Source of the DNA: Paenirhizobium selenitireducens ATCC BAA-1503
GTDB lineage: Bacteria; Pseudomonadota; Alphaproteobacteria; Rhizobiales; Rhizobiaceae
NCBI RefSeq assembly: GCF_000518785.1
Contig: NZ_JAEG01000009.1
Coordinates: 186,001 to 250,000, forward strand
Reading direction: 5' to 3'
Length of the DNA stretch: 64,000 nucleotides
The translations under genes were made by a program, and so were the position numbers. Below are positions 1 to 9,492 of this stretch, piece after piece (position 1 is the first letter of the stretch; each line of letters starts with the position of its first letter). The notes beneath the pieces are model-generated. The model did not search any database. It was given only the letters and a program-made list of their open reading frames with translations, and was not told where the DNA came from.

Positions 1-392
1 CCGCCGGCGCCATCGCGCTTGGCCTCAACATCGGTGCCTATATGGCCGAGTCGATGCGCGGCGGCATCCTGTCGGTCGATCGCGGCCAGACGGAAGCCGC
101 CCGCTCGCTTGGTTTCAGCCGCACGCAGTCCATGCGCTGGATCGTTCTGCCGCAGGCCGCCAGGCTGATGATCCGCCCGCTCGGCGTCAATGCCGTGGCC
201 CTGGTCAAGGGCACGGCGCTGGTCGCCACCATCTCGGTGGTGGAACTGACCTATACGGCGCAGCGCTTCATCGGCTCGACCTACAAGCCGTTCGAGATCT
301 TCGCCGTCACGGCCGTGCTCTACATGATCATGGTCTATGGACTGACACTGCTGATCGGCTTGCTCGATCGCGCCTATGCGGAAGAGGTGTAA
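1..392 (+). CDS. Amino-acid ABC transporter permease, C-terminal part (5' end outside window)
   Basis: Inner-membrane permease of the polar amino-acid (HisM/GltK) type. The open frame runs in from the window edge (codons from base 3), so only about the last 130 residues are present. The EAA loop that docks the ATPase is clear: [12 protein letters not shown] followed by hydrophobic helices. It ends 3 bases before the next permease, which carries almost the same loop ([12 protein letters not shown]), so the two are a tandem heterodimeric pair. With the ATPase that follows they form one importer; a solute-binding protein is not visible and is probably upstream of the window. The substrate is not shown by sequence; the enzymes downstream suggest an amide or polyamine-like compound. 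Confidence 0.88.
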   Translation, partial: AGAIALGLNIGAYMAESMRGGILSVDRGQTEAARSLGFSRTQSMRWIVLPQAARLMIRPLGVNAVALVKGTALVATISVVELTYTAQRFIGSTYKPFEIFAVTAVLYMIMVYGLTLLIGLLDRAYAEEV

Positions 393-395
393 GCG

Positions 396-1055
396 ATGCA
401 GGGTCTCGATTTCACCGTCGTCTTCGCCTACTGGCCACTGCTGGCCGAAGGGCTCGGCTGGACTGTCGTCCTGTCGGTCACCTCGGCCTTGGTCAGCGTG
501 CTTGCCGGGATCGGTTTTGCCCTGCTGGTCCTCTACGGGTCGGCGCTGGTCCGCTATCCGATCCGGCTGTTCATGTGGCTTTTCATGGGCACGCCACTTC
601 TGCTTCAGCTGTTCCTCATCTATTTCGGCCTGTCCCAGATCGGCATCGACATTCCGGCGCTCGGCGCCGGCATCATCGCGCTCAGCCTGCATTTCGCCGT
701 CTACAATGCCGATATCTTTCAGGCCGGCATTCTGTCAGTCGACAGGGGACAGACCGAGGCCGCCCGCAGCCTCGGTTTCGGCCGCCACCGCACGCTCGTC
801 TACATCATCGTGCCGCAGGCGGTTCGCAACACGCTTCCGGCGGTCGGCAGCATGATGATCGCGCTGCTGAAGGAATCGGCGATCGTCTCGATGATCGGTA
901 TTGCCGAGATCGTGCACAGCGCGCAGCTGGCCATCAGCGAGACCTACCGGCCGTTCGAGTTCTACCTGACCGCAGCCGTACTCTATTACATTCTCAACCT
1001 GATCCTCGAAGCCGGCCTGCGCCGGATCGAAGGCAAAGTGGAGCTTTCGCGATGA
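396..1055 (+). CDS. Amino-acid ABC transporter permease, second subunit
   Basis: A 219-residue inner-membrane permease of the HisQ/HisM family. About five hydrophobic segments are visible, with the EAA loop [12 protein letters not shown] around residue 120 and the family-typical phrase [15 protein letters not shown] around residue 65. It begins 3 bases after the first permease, and its TGA overlaps the ATG of the ATPase gene (ATGA), so the three genes are translationally coupled. Usual length for the family. The ligand cannot be read from the sequence. Confidence 0.9.
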   Translation: MQGLDFTVVFAYWPLLAEGLGWTVVLSVTSALVSVLAGIGFALLVLYGSALVRYPIRLFMWLFMGTPLLLQLFLIYFGLSQIGIDIPALGAGIIALSLHFAVYNADIFQAGILSVDRGQTEAARSLGFGRHRTLVYIIVPQAVRNTLPAVGSMMIALLKESAIVSMIGIAEIVHSAQLAISETYRPFEFYLTAAVLYYILNLILEAGLRRIEGKVELSR

Positions 1056-1816
1056 ACGATGTCCGCCCGATGATCGACGTGCGCGGCGCGCGCAAGGCTT
1101 ACGGCCCGCTGGAGGTCCTCAAGGGGATCGATTTCAGCGTGGCGCGCGGCCAGATCATCGCCGTGATCGGGCCGAGCGGCTCGGGAAAGAGCACGCTCCT
1201 GCGCTCCATCAACCACCTGGAGACCCTCGACAGCGGCGAAGTCTGGCTCGACGGCGTGCTGGTCAACCAGACGCTGCCCGGGCGCGCCTTCGAACGGCAC
1301 ATCAATCAGGTGCGCCAGCAGATGGGCATGGTGTTCCAGCACTTCAACCTGTTTCCGCACCTGAGCGTCTGCGACAACATCGCCATCGCCCCGGCCAAGT
1401 TGAAGGGCGTCGACAAGGCTTCCGCCCGCAAGCTGGCCCTGACCATGCTCGACAAGGTCGGGCTCGCCGACAAGATCGACGCCTTCCCGGCCCGCCTTTC
1501 TGGCGGCCAGAAACAGCGCGTGGCGATTGCCCGGGCGCTCGCCATGCAGCCGAAGGTCATGCTGTTCGACGAGGCGACGTCGGCGCTTGATCCGGAACTG
1601 GTGGACGAGGTGAACCTGGTAATGAAACAGCTCGCCAGCGAGCATATGACGATGGTGATCGTCACCCATGAAATGCGTTTCGCCGCGGAAGTGGCCGACC
1701 GCGTGCTGTTCATGGCCGACGGCACGGTGATCGAGGAAGGAACGCCCGACGAGCTGTTCACGCAGCCGAAGCAGGAGCGGACGCGCACATTCCTCCGGAA
1801 ATTTCTCAATGCCTGA
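1052..1816 (+). CDS. Amino-acid ABC transporter ATP-binding protein
   Basis: A 254-residue cytoplasmic ATPase of the HisP/GlnQ type. Walker [10 protein letters not shown] lies at about residues 40-48, the signature [15 protein letters not shown] follows near residue 146, Walker B/catalytic Glu is [10 protein letters not shown], and the switch His is VTHEM. I place the start at the ATG that overlaps the permease stop; the reading frame stays open much further upstream, but that extension only shadows the permease. It powers import through the two permeases before it and is followed after a short gap by the amidase-like gene, probably in the same operon. Confidence 0.93.
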   Translation: MNDVRPMIDVRGARKAYGPLEVLKGIDFSVARGQIIAVIGPSGSGKSTLLRSINHLETLDSGEVWLDGVLVNQTLPGRAFERHINQVRQQMGMVFQHFNLFPHLSVCDNIAIAPAKLKGVDKASARKLALTMLDKVGLADKIDAFPARLSGGQKQRVAIARALAMQPKVMLFDEATSALDPELVDEVNLVMKQLASEHMTMVIVTHEMRFAAEVADRVLFMADGTVIEEGTPDELFTQPKQERTRTFLRKFLNA

Positions 1817-1831
1817 CAGGAGATGAGCCGA

Positions 1832-3475
1832 ATGACCATGGCAAGAGATCAGTTCCCCGACTTCGGGCTGACGCAGGCGCAGCGCCGCGAGGCCGTCAGA
1901 GGGCACTACTACGAATATCCGGGAATGGACGGAGAGCGCGGCGAGATCTGGTGCTATTCGGACCGGTTCTCCTACCATCCGGGCGACGAGGTGACGCTGT
2001 TCATCAGCTCCACGGCATCGTCCTGCGATATCGAGATCGTGCGCGACGGCGCGAGCGAACAGCATGTGATGTCGCTTTGCGGCATCCCCACCGTCTGGCA
2101 GGAGACCCCGGACCAGTGCTCGGTCGAGGGTTGCGGCTGGCAGCCGAGCCACAGCCTCCGCATTCCGGCCGACTGGACGTCCGGTGCCTATCGGCTGACG
2201 CTGACGGCGCAGGGCCGCGACGGCCAGCCGATCACAAGCCACCATCTCTTCATCCTTTGCCCCGCCGTCGGTGCAAAGCCCGGCCGCATCCTGCAGATCG
2301 CCGCGACCGGCACCTGGACTGCCTACAACACCTGGGGCGGTTCCAACCACTATCAGGGGATCACCGGGGCAAACCGGGACCAGTATGCGACGCGCGTCAG
2401 CACGCAGCGCCCATGGTGCCGCGGCTTCGTGGTGCTGCCGCAGGATGCGCCGCGCGTGCCGGTCGAGGTCAGCCTGCCGCCGGGAACCGTGCCGCGTTAT
2501 CCGCATATGGAATGGGCCTATGCGACCGGCCATTCGAAGAAATACGCGTCGTCCGGCTGGGCGAGCTATGACAGCCACTTCTTCCGCTGGGCGGAGAGCG
2601 CCGGCTACGGCATCGACCTCGCCAGCCAGCACGAGTTGCAGTTCACTCCTGAGCTGCTGGACGGCTATGACTGCGTCGTCTTCGTCGGCCACGACGAATA
2701 CTGGACCTGGGAAATGCGTGACACCGTCGACCGCTTCGTCGAGCGTGGCGGCTTTGCCGCGCGCTTCGCCGGCAACTTCATGTGGCAGACGCGGCTGGAA
2801 GACGACGGGCGCGCCCAGGTCTGCTACAAGTACCGGGCGCGCGCCGAAGACCCCGTCTACAAGACCGGCGACGTGACGCGCGCCACCAACAGCTGGGAGG
2901 CGCCGGAAATCGGCCGGCCGGGAGCCATGACCTTCGGTCTCAACTCCACCAATGGCGTCTATGCCGGCTGGGGCGGATGTTCGCCGCGCGGCGCGCGCGG
3001 TTTTCCGATTTGCCGCCCGGAACACTGGGCCTTTGCCGGCACGGGCCTGTTCTATGGCGATCTGCTCGGCGCCGAAAGCCATATCTACGGCTACGAGGTC
3101 GACGGACTGGACTACGAGATCCGCTATGGCAGGCCCTATCCGACCGCCAGCAGCGGCGCGCCCGCAGGCCTTGAAATCCTGGCGCTCGGCATGGCAAGCT
3201 CGGTCGAGGAGAACGACGTGCTGGCGCCTGAGGACCGGTTCTTCGGCGACGAGGACGGCCGTTTCATCGCCGAGACGCTCTATGGCGAGGCCAGCGATGA
3301 GAATCTCGAAAAGGTCCGCTACAGCAACGGCATGATCGTCAGCTTCCGCAAGGGAGAGGGCGAGGTCTTCCATGCCGGCACCTGTGAATGGGTCGCCGGG
3401 CTGCTGCGGTCCGACGCCATGGTCGAGAAGGTGACGCACAATGTGCTCAGCCGCGCCCTTGGCTCCTCCAACTGA
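1832..3475 (+). CDS. N,N-dimethylformamidase large-subunit-like hydrolase
   Basis: About 547 residues. The N-terminal part (residues about 40-150) is a beta-sandwich-like segment (PGDEVTLFISS), followed by the domain shared with the large (beta) subunit of N,N-dimethylformamidase; NTWGGSNHYQG around residue 165 and FVGHDEYWTWEMRD around residue 285 are recognisable family phrases. Known DMFases are iron-dependent amidohydrolases whose large subunit is about 760 residues, so this one is shorter and no small subunit is seen. An ATG nine bases upstream is in frame but sits almost on the AGGAG; the ATG at 1832 has correct spacing. Its place between an amino-acid importer and a BKACE gene suggests it opens an imported amide. 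The real substrate is unknown. Confidence 0.72.
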   Translation: MTMARDQFPDFGLTQAQRREAVRGHYYEYPGMDGERGEIWCYSDRFSYHPGDEVTLFISSTASSCDIEIVRDGASEQHVMSLCGIPTVWQETPDQCSVEGCGWQPSHSLRIPADWTSGAYRLTLTAQGRDGQPITSHHLFILCPAVGAKPGRILQIAATGTWTAYNTWGGSNHYQGITGANRDQYATRVSTQRPWCRGFVVLPQDAPRVPVEVSLPPGTVPRYPHMEWAYATGHSKKYASSGWASYDSHFFRWAESAGYGIDLASQHELQFTPELLDGYDCVVFVGHDEYWTWEMRDTVDRFVERGGFAARFAGNFMWQTRLEDDGRAQVCYKYRARAEDPVYKTGDVTRATNSWEAPEIGRPGAMTFGLNSTNGVYAGWGGCSPRGARGFPICRPEHWAFAGTGLFYGDLLGAESHIYGYEVDGLDYEIRYGRPYPTASSGAPAGLEILALGMASSVEENDVLAPEDRFFGDEDGRFIAETLYGEASDENLEKVRYSNGMIVSFRKGEGEVFHAGTCEWVAGLLRSDAMVEKVTHNVLSRALGSSN

Positions 3476-3488
3476 TAATGTGGACATC

Positions 3489-4418
3489 ATGAAATCGAAG
3501 AAAGTCATCATCACCTGCGCCGTCACCGGCTCGGTCCACACGCCGTCCATGTCGCCGCACCTGCCCTACAGGCCGGAAGACATTGCAGCGCAATCGATCG
3601 AAGCCGCGGAGGCCGGCGCCTCGATCCTGCACCTGCATGCCCGGGATCCGGAGAACGGACGACCGACCGCCGATCCGGCCGTCTTCATGCGCTTCCTGCC
3701 CGTGATCAAGCAGGCCTGCGACGCTGTCATCAACATCTCGACCGGCGGCTCGTCGCTGATGACGCTTGATGACCGGCTGGAAGCGGCCCTTTCGGCCGAG
3801 CCGGAAATGTGCTCGCTCAACATGGGATCGATGAATTTCGGCCTCTATCCGGCGCTCGACCGGCCGCGCGAATGGCAGCACGAATGGGAACCGCAACTGC
3901 TCGAGGCAACCCGCAGCACGCTGTTCAAGAATACCTTTGCCGACATCGAGGCGATCCTGAAACGGCTGGGCGAAGGCTGCGGCACGCGATTCGAATTCGA
4001 GTGCTATGACGTCGGCCACCTCTATACGCTCGCCCATTTCCGCGATCGCGGGCTGGTCTCGGGGCCATTGTTCATCCAGTTCGTCTTTGGCGTTCTCGGC
4101 GGGATCGGAGCGGATCCGGAAAACCTCGTCCACATGAAGCGGATTGCCGACAAGCTGTTCGGCGAGGATTATCGCTTCTCGGTGCTCGCCGCCGGCCGCC
4201 ACCAGATGCCGATGATCACCATGGCCGCGACCATGGGCGGCAGCGTGCGCGTCGGCCTGGAGGACAGCCTCTATGACGGCAAGGAACTCGCCCGGTCCAA
4301 TGCGACGCAGGTGAAACGCATCCGGACAATCCTTGAGGGCCTGTCGCTCGACGTGGCGACACCGGAAGAAGCGCGTGCCATGCTCGGCCTCAAGGGTGGC
4401 GACCGCGTAGCGTTCTAG
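3489..4418 (+). CDS. Beta-keto acid cleavage enzyme (BKACE, DUF849)
   Basis: A 309-residue TIM-barrel enzyme of the 3-keto-5-aminohexanoate cleavage (Kce/BKACE) family, which condenses a beta-keto acid with acetyl-CoA to give acetoacetate and a new acyl-CoA. The zinc-binding HLHARDP motif is at residues about 48-54, with INISTGGSS near residue 82 and a basic and acidic C-terminal half typical of the family. I chose the start giving MKSKKVIITCAVTGS, the normal N terminus. It lies 13 bases after the amidase-like gene, so it probably handles a keto acid released in the same pathway. BKACE substrates vary widely and cannot be named from sequence alone. Confidence 0.88.
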   Translation: MKSKKVIITCAVTGSVHTPSMSPHLPYRPEDIAAQSIEAAEAGASILHLHARDPENGRPTADPAVFMRFLPVIKQACDAVINISTGGSSLMTLDDRLEAALSAEPEMCSLNMGSMNFGLYPALDRPREWQHEWEPQLLEATRSTLFKNTFADIEAILKRLGEGCGTRFEFECYDVGHLYTLAHFRDRGLVSGPLFIQFVFGVLGGIGADPENLVHMKRIADKLFGEDYRFSVLAAGRHQMPMITMAATMGGSVRVGLEDSLYDGKELARSNATQVKRIRTILEGLSLDVATPEEARAMLGLKGGDRVAF

Positions 4419-4427
4419 GAGGGGCCT

Positions 4428-4496
4428 ATGGGGGAAGCCGTTGCGGCCAGGGGCTTGCCGATGACAAAGGCGACGCTGGCCAAGTGCAGCAGATGA
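4428..4496 (+). CDS. Possible 22-codon small ORF
   Basis: A short frame beginning ATG GGG GAA GCC just after AGGAGG that overlaps the stop of the BKACE gene. It ends at TGA 49 bases before the acetylpolyamine amidohydrolase. The strong ribosome-binding site is the only support; the peptide has no recognisable domain. It could be a leader peptide, a remnant, or chance. Confidence 0.18.
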   Translation: MGEAVAARGLPMTKATLAKCSR

Positions 4497-4545
4497 TACG
4501 AGGCGTGGGGCGTCATGCCCTCGCCCGGGAAGGGAAGTCGACCGA

Positions 4546-5574
4546 ATGAAAGTCTTCTACGCCGAAGAACAGAAACGCCACGATCCGAAATTCTTCCTGT
4601 CGAGCGGCGGCCGCCAGCCCAATCCGGAGCAGCCGGAGCGGGTCGAGAGACTGCTCAATGGCGCACGCGCCGCGGGCCTCACCGTGGCCCGGCCGATCGA
4701 GCATGGCCTTGGGCCGATCTCGGCGATCCACACGCCGGAATATCTCGACTTCCTGAAGCGCATCTACCAGCGCTGGCAGCATATCGAGGGCGCTTCCGAG
4801 GAGGTCATCCCGAACATCCACCCGATCGCCCGCGGAGGTACTTATCCGGCTTCCGCCGTCGGCCAGGCCGGCTATCACATGGCCGACACCTCCTGCCCGA
4901 TCTCGGCAGAGACCTGGGACAGCGCCTGCTGGAGCGCCTGGAGCGCGGTATCGGCCGCGGATGCGGTGGTGGCGGGTGAAAGCGCCTCCTATGCGCTTTG
5001 CCGCCCGCCGGGCCACCATGCCTTCCGCGACGTCGCCGGCGGCTTCTGCTTCTTCAACAATTCGGCGATCGCCGCGCAGCGGCTGCGCCGCTCGGCCGAA
5101 CGCGTGGCGATCATCGACGTCGACCTGCATCACGGCAACGGCACGCAAGGCGTGTTCTACGAGCGGGCCGACGTGCTGACGGTATCAATCCATGCCGATC
5201 CGGTGCGCTTCTATCCGTTCTTCTGGGGCCATGCCGACGAACGCGGCGAGGGCCTTGGCCTCGGCTACAATTTCAACCTGCCGCTGGCCCGCAAGTCGAA
5301 TGACGCGGCCTATCTGGAAGCCCTGTCGGCGGCGCTTCGCCGGGTCGAAGCCTTCAGCCCGGATGCGATCGTCATCGCGCTGGGGCTCGACGCCTTCGAG
5401 AAGGATCCCTTCGGCGGGCTTTCGGTGTCGACACCGGGCTTTGCGCTGATCGGCGAGGCCATCGCCAAACTCGGCCGTCCGGCGGTCATCGTCCAGGAGG
5501 GCGGTTATCTCTGCGATGAACTCGGCGACAACCTCACGTCCTTCCTCGATGGCTACGGCGCGAAAGCACGTTAA
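4546..5574 (+). CDS. Acetylpolyamine amidohydrolase / class II histone-deacetylase-fold deacetylase
   Basis: A 342-residue zinc amidohydrolase. Active-site phrases are RPPGHHAF (His157-His158), DVDLHHGNGT (Asp193, His195) and LGLDAFEKDPFGG (Asp282), matching the Asp/His/Asp zinc ligands and paired histidines of Mycoplana-type acetylpolyamine amidohydrolase. The N terminus MKVFYAEEQKRHDP and the length are also those of that group rather than of a eukaryote-like HDAC. It would remove an acetyl (or short acyl) group from a polyamine-like substrate in the cytoplasm. It follows the BKACE gene by 127 bases on the same strand and may be the last gene of that operon. Confidence 0.9.
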   Translation: MKVFYAEEQKRHDPKFFLSSGGRQPNPEQPERVERLLNGARAAGLTVARPIEHGLGPISAIHTPEYLDFLKRIYQRWQHIEGASEEVIPNIHPIARGGTYPASAVGQAGYHMADTSCPISAETWDSACWSAWSAVSAADAVVAGESASYALCRPPGHHAFRDVAGGFCFFNNSAIAAQRLRRSAERVAIIDVDLHHGNGTQGVFYERADVLTVSIHADPVRFYPFFWGHADERGEGLGLGYNFNLPLARKSNDAAYLEALSAALRRVEAFSPDAIVIALGLDAFEKDPFGGLSVSTPGFALIGEAIAKLGRPAVIVQEGGYLCDELGDNLTSFLDGYGAKAR

Positions 5575-5644
5575 ACCTTCGCCGACAGAGCGTCTTGGTG
5601 CAGGTCCTGACGGAAGACCGCCTCACGCCATCCCCGGATTTGCT

Positions 5645-6598
5645 TCAGGGATAGGTGCGCGTCTCGATCGGCCGGGCCGCGATTGCCTGGCGCAATTCGG
5701 CGACGAGGATGCTCTCGGCGCGGCCGCGGCGCGCGGAGCGGTCGTAGACCAGATGAACGTCGATCATCGGCACCGCTTCGTAGGGCGGCAGCCGCCAGAG
5801 CCTGCCGGCGCGCAAGTCGTCCTCGACCACATGAATCGGCAGCGGGCCGAAACCGAAGCCTGCGATGATGAGCCGCTTGACCTCCTCCAGATGCGAGGAG
5901 GTGCCGATCGTCGCGCCCTCGAAACCCTCCTGCTGGCGCAGCAGGGCGACAGGCCAAAGCGCGCCGGACATCTGGTCGGTCTTGAACGACACATAGGGTT
6001 CGTGGCGCAGGTCGGACAAGGCAATCCGCGACTTGCCGAACAGCTTGTGGCGGACGCCGCAGAAGTAGCCGAAGCCCTCGCGATAGAGGATTTCGTATTC
6101 GAGCTTGGGGTGGCGCTCCTCCATCAGGCAGACGCCGAAGCAGGCATCACGATTGGCGACGGCCGCCACGACCTCCCGGCTGGAGGAGACGGTCATCGAC
6201 AGCGTCACCTGGGGAAATGCACGGTGAAAGCTGGCAAGGACCTCGTCGAAGAAGGGACACACCACATGGCTGGCGAGCGCGATATCGATATGGCCGGTCA
6301 CGTCGCCGGGCAGTTCCTCCATGTGCTGCGGCAGGCCGGAGACGATGTCGAACAGGGCGACGCATTCGCTGAACAGGCGCTGGCCCGCCGGCGTCACGGA
6401 AAAATGCGAGGCATTGCGCTCGATGAGCCGGCAATCCATATGGATTTCCAGGCGCCTCAGGGCATTGCTGATGGTCGGCTGCTTCAGCGAGAGTTTTTCC
6501 CCCGCAGCCGTCAGCCCCTTTTCCTGCACGATCACCATGAAGGTTCGCAGCAGGTTCCAGTCCAATTCCCAAACGAAACGCCGCCTCGGACCCACCAT
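5645..6598 (-). CDS. LysR-family transcriptional regulator
   Basis: A 317-residue regulator. The winged-helix DNA-binding part is at residues about 14-73 (WNLLRTFMVIVQEKGLTAAG, then KQPTISNALRRLE), followed by a periplasmic-binding-like effector domain. It is convergent with the amidohydrolase gene and divergent from the thioesterase, with a 109-base shared promoter region. By LysR habit it probably controls the divergent thioesterase gene and itself; it might also act on the cluster to its left. The effector is unknown. Confidence 0.92.
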   Translation of the reverse strand: MVGPRRRFVWELDWNLLRTFMVIVQEKGLTAAGEKLSLKQPTISNALRRLEIHMDCRLIERNASHFSVTPAGQRLFSECVALFDIVSGLPQHMEELPGDVTGHIDIALASHVVCPFFDEVLASFHRAFPQVTLSMTVSSSREVVAAVANRDACFGVCLMEERHPKLEYEILYREGFGYFCGVRHKLFGKSRIALSDLRHEPYVSFKTDQMSGALWPVALLRQQEGFEGATIGTSSHLEEVKRLIIAGFGFGPLPIHVVEDDLRAGRLWRLPPYEAVPMIDVHLVYDRSARRGRAESILVAELRQAIAARPIETRTYP

Positions 6599-6611
6599 CG
6601 CCAGATCATTT

Positions 6612-6707
6612 CCAAACTGAATGCATGTAGCTGTATGTATTGCATGATTTGATTTATCGTCAAAGCCGAAGCCTGGCCCGGAAGAACAAGCGGAGGATGA
6701 ACACGCA
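6612..6707. promoter_or_regulatory. Divergent lysR/thioesterase promoter region with imperfect palindromes
   Basis: The region between the divergent genes is much more AT-rich than its surroundings. It holds an imperfect inverted repeat CATGTAGCTGTATG near 6625-6638 and flanking ATGCA/TGCAT pairs, a plausible LysR-type (T-N11-A) site. No convincing -35/-10 pair was picked. The thioesterase start has a GGAGG about 10 bases upstream. Confidence 0.35.
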
Positions 6708-7118
6708 ATGGCAATCCTGACCTATCAGGGGGTGGTCTACCCCGCTCAATGCGATGCGATGGGGCACATGAACGTGCAGTTCTACATCGCCGCCTTCGAC
6801 CAGTCGCTGTGGCATCTCATGGCGGCGGCCGGCTATTCGGCGTCATGGATCGCGGAACACCGACAGGGGTGGGCCGACCGTCGCTACGAGATCGACTTTC
6901 GCCAGGAGCTTCCGGTCGGCAGCCTGTTCGAGATCCACAGTTCGGTCGTCAAGGTCGGGCGCACGTCGCTCTCTACCCATCACCGCCTGACCAACAAGGC
7001 CGATGGCCAGCTTTGCGCCGAGCTTCTCGCCGTATCGGTCTATTTCGACCTGGCAGGCCGCCAATCCCTGCCCCTGCCCCAGGTCATCGTCGACGGCGCA
7101 ACCAGTCTCGTTGATTGA
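6708..7118 (+). CDS. Hotdog-fold acyl-CoA thioesterase (4HBT/YbgC type)
   Basis: A 136-residue single hotdog domain. The catalytic/structural motif CDAMGHMNVQFY is at residues about 15-26, matching the Asp-x-x-GH-x-N signature of 4-hydroxybenzoyl-CoA thioesterase/YbgC proteins, and RYEIDFRQELPVGSLF is the expected next strand and turn. These proteins hydrolyse acyl-CoA thioesters as tetramers in the cytoplasm. It is transcribed away from the LysR gene and convergent with recQ. The acyl group is not known. Confidence 0.85.
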   Translation: MAILTYQGVVYPAQCDAMGHMNVQFYIAAFDQSLWHLMAAAGYSASWIAEHRQGWADRRYEIDFRQELPVGSLFEIHSSVVKVGRTSLSTHHRLTNKADGQLCAELLAVSVYFDLAGRQSLPLPQVIVDGATSLVD

Positions 7119-7173
7119 CGCCGCGTTCCTGCGGGTGACGCGAGCTTTGGATCCGGGGCCAATGGCCGCAAAG

Positions 7174-9051
7174 CTAGCGTTGATGCGCCCGGATCACCGC
7201 CAGGAAGGCATCGCCATAGCGCTCCAGCTTTGACTGCCCGACGCCGGAGATAGAGAGCATCGCATCATGGCTCGTCGGTCGCTCGGTGGCGAAGGCCACC
7301 AGCGTGGTGTCGGGAAAGACCACGTAGGGCGGGACGGAGAGTTCCTTCGCAATCGCCATGCGCGCCGAACGCAGCGCCTCGAACAGTTCCATGTCGGAGC
7401 CCTCCAGCGCCGCCCTTGCATTGGCCGAACTTGACGACGCGCTTCTCGAAGCCTTGCCCGTCGTCGGGCGGTCCTTGCGGAAACGCACCTCGCGTTCACG
7501 CTTGAAGACGGCGCGTGCCGCGGGTTCCAGCTTCAGCGCGCCGAAGGCGGAATGGTCGACGCTGACGAGACCGGCCGCGAGAAGCTGGCGGTAGACCGAT
7601 TGCCAGGTCTTCGACGGCATGTCCTTGCCGGCACCGAAGACGGGCATGTCGACATGCCCGAAGCGGGCTGTCTTCTCGTTTTCGGCGCCGATGAGCACAT
7701 CGATCAGGTGGCCGGTGCCGAAGCGCTCGCCGGTCCGGTAGATGGCTGCCAGCGCCTTGATCGCAGCGTCCGTGCCATCCCATGTCTCGACCGGCTTGAG
7801 GCAGGTATCGCAATTGCCGCAATGGCCCGCATGGGCCTCGCCAAAATGGGCGAGGATCGCCTGGCGCCGGCAGCCGGGAGTTTCGCAGATGGCGAGCAGC
7901 GCATTGAGCTTGGCCCGTTCGACGCGCTTGATATCGTCGCCCGAAGAACCCTCGTCGATCATCCGGCCCCGCTGGATGACATCGGCCATGCCATAGGCCA
8001 TCCAGACATCCGAGGGCAGGCCGTCGCGGCCGGCGCGGCCGGTTTCCTGATAATAGGCCTCGACCGAGCCCGGCAGGTCGAGATGGGCGACATAACGCAC
8101 GTTCGGCTTGTCGATGCCCATGCCGAAGGCGACGGTGGCGACCAGGCACAGGTCTTCTTCCTTGAGGAAGGCGTCCTGGTTGGCGTCGCGCACGGCGCGG
8201 TCCATGCCGGCGTGATAGGCAAGCGACCGCACACCTTGAGTGTTCAGCCATTCGGCCGTGTCCTCGACCTTGGCGCGCGACAGGCAGTAGACGATGCCGC
8301 TCGATCCCTTGTGGCGCGACAGGAAGCGCAGCAACTGCTGGCGCGGCTGGTCGCGCTCGACGATCTCATAGGCGATGTTCGGACGATCGAAGGAGGTGGT
8401 GAAGACCTCGGCCGAGCGGAGGCCGAGCTTGTCGATGATATCTTCGCGGGTGTGCGGATCGGCGGTTGCCGTCAGGGCCAGACGCGGCACGCCCGGATAA
8501 AGCTCGGCCAACTGACCGAGCTCGCGATATTCCGGGCGAAAATCATGGCCCCACTGGGACACGCAATGCGCCTCATCGATGGCAAAGAGCGCTATCCGGG
8601 AATCTGCGATCAACTCCCGGAACCCGGGCGTGACGATGCGCTCCGGCGTGACATAGAGAAGATCGAGAGCGCCGTTGCCGATCGCCCGGCGGACCTCGAC
8701 GAATTCTTCGCGGGTCAGCGAGGAATTGAGGGCCGCGGCCCTGACGCCAAGCTGTTTCAGCGCCTCGACCTGGTCGCGCATCAGCGCGATCAGCGGCGAC
8801 ACGACGATGCCGACGCCCTCGCGGCACAGGGCCGGAATCTGGAAACAAAGCGACTTGCCGGCTCCGGTCGGAAACAGCACCACCGCATCGCCGCCCGACA
8901 CCACCTGGTCGACGACGGCGGCCTGCTTGCCGCGGAAGGCCGGATAGCCGTAGATCCTCTTCAGCACCGCGAGCGGATCTTTCCTCTCGTTCGTGTCGAA
9001 TAGGGCGTCGATGGTACGGTCGGTCTGCGGCACGGAATCACTCTCAATCAC
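7174..9051 (-). CDS. recQ: ATP-dependent DNA helicase RecQ
   Basis: About 625 residues with the full bacterial RecQ layout: superfamily 2 helicase with Walker [15 protein letters not shown] and DEAHC box, RecQ C-terminal zinc module ([12 protein letters not shown] followed by CGNCDTC), winged helix, and a C-terminal HRDC domain ([15 protein letters not shown] to [13 protein letters not shown]). It unwinds 3'-5' during recombination and fork repair. The longest start is a GTG at 9051 with no clear Shine-Dalgarno; an in-frame GTG six codons later is also possible. It stands alone, with a small RNA upstream on the same strand. Confidence 0.95.
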   Translation of the reverse strand: MIESDSVPQTDRTIDALFDTNERKDPLAVLKRIYGYPAFRGKQAAVVDQVVSGGDAVVLFPTGAGKSLCFQIPALCREGVGIVVSPLIALMRDQVEALKQLGVRAAALNSSLTREEFVEVRRAIGNGALDLLYVTPERIVTPGFRELIADSRIALFAIDEAHCVSQWGHDFRPEYRELGQLAELYPGVPRLALTATADPHTREDIIDKLGLRSAEVFTTSFDRPNIAYEIVERDQPRQQLLRFLSRHKGSSGIVYCLSRAKVEDTAEWLNTQGVRSLAYHAGMDRAVRDANQDAFLKEEDLCLVATVAFGMGIDKPNVRYVAHLDLPGSVEAYYQETGRAGRDGLPSDVWMAYGMADVIQRGRMIDEGSSGDDIKRVERAKLNALLAICETPGCRRQAILAHFGEAHAGHCGNCDTCLKPVETWDGTDAAIKALAAIYRTGERFGTGHLIDVLIGAENEKTARFGHVDMPVFGAGKDMPSKTWQSVYRQLLAAGLVSVDHSAFGALKLEPAARAVFKREREVRFRKDRPTTGKASRSASSSSANARAALEGSDMELFEALRSARMAIAKELSVPPYVVFPDTTLVAFATERPTSHDAMLSISGVGQSKLERYGDAFLAVIRAHQR

Positions 9052-9170
9052 AAGGGCCGCACTATGGCACGGATCGACGTGTCGCCGCGAGGGCGGTTCT
9101 GGTCACCCGGCGCCGGATAGCCTGGCGCTGTTGGGCTTGACGATGGTTCGTGCGGAGGACGATTCCAAAA

Positions 9171-9345
9171 CGAAAAAGCCTGCCGCGGGAGGAGGTGCGG
9201 CAGGCTTTTCGAAAAGAACCGAACAGCGACTGGGAGGAGGAGTGTCGCTGCTCTGACAAACGGCCCTGGGAGGAGGAGGGGGCCGTCTGAAACACGAAGC
9301 TTTGCGGGAGGAGGTGCATCGCTTCGATGAAAATGACTATATCCG
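9171..9345 (-). ncRNA. Cuckoo-type small RNA with four CCUCCUCCC hairpin loops
   Basis: Read on the minus strand, four consecutive stem-loops each show CCTCCTCCC in the loop (plus-strand GGGAGGAGG at 9306-9314, 9268-9276, 9232-9240 and 9187-9195). Stems include 9260-9266 with 9280-9286 and 9224-9230 with 9244-9250, both 7 perfect pairs. The last stem (9171-9186 with 9197-9211) is GC-rich and runs into a T-tract, so it doubles as an intrinsic terminator and fixes the strand. Loops of this sequence are anti-Shine-Dalgarno and are the hallmark of alphaproteobacterial cuckoo/CcsR RNAs, which sequester targets in stress. The 5' end is not determined; a TATAAA at about 9358-9363 on the minus strand is one possible -10. 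It covers the only gene-free part of 9052-9492. Confidence 0.8.
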
Positions 9346-9492
9346 ATCCATGAGCATTTTATAGGCATTTTGTTGCAGTGCAGCTATGCGTAAAGCACAT
9401 AGCCGGGATCGCGGTTTTACGACCAAGCCGCCCCTCTGCGGCCGCCCTGATGAAAGGCGATGCCGCACAGGTCCCGGCTCCGTGAACGACGA

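Noticed and set aside
986-3550. Open frame of over 850 codons on the minus strand across the ATPase and amidase-like genes
   Set aside because: It is antisense to two well-supported genes and its product has the Arg/Asp/Ala/Val-rich, low-order look of a codon shadow in high-GC DNA.
7143-7175. AGCTTTG/CAAAGCT pair between the thioesterase and recQ as a terminator
   Set aside because: A long inner loop, overlap with the recQ stop and no T-run make it weak.
7552-9003. 483-codon frame opposite recQ
   Set aside because: RecQ motifs are intact on the minus strand; the opposite frame has no family features.
9171-9320. Plus-strand GGGAGGAGG repeats as four ribosome-binding sites for small genes
   Set aside because: No start codons with usable frames follow at correct distance, and each repeat lies in the loop of a stem; the minus-strand terminator points to a small RNA.
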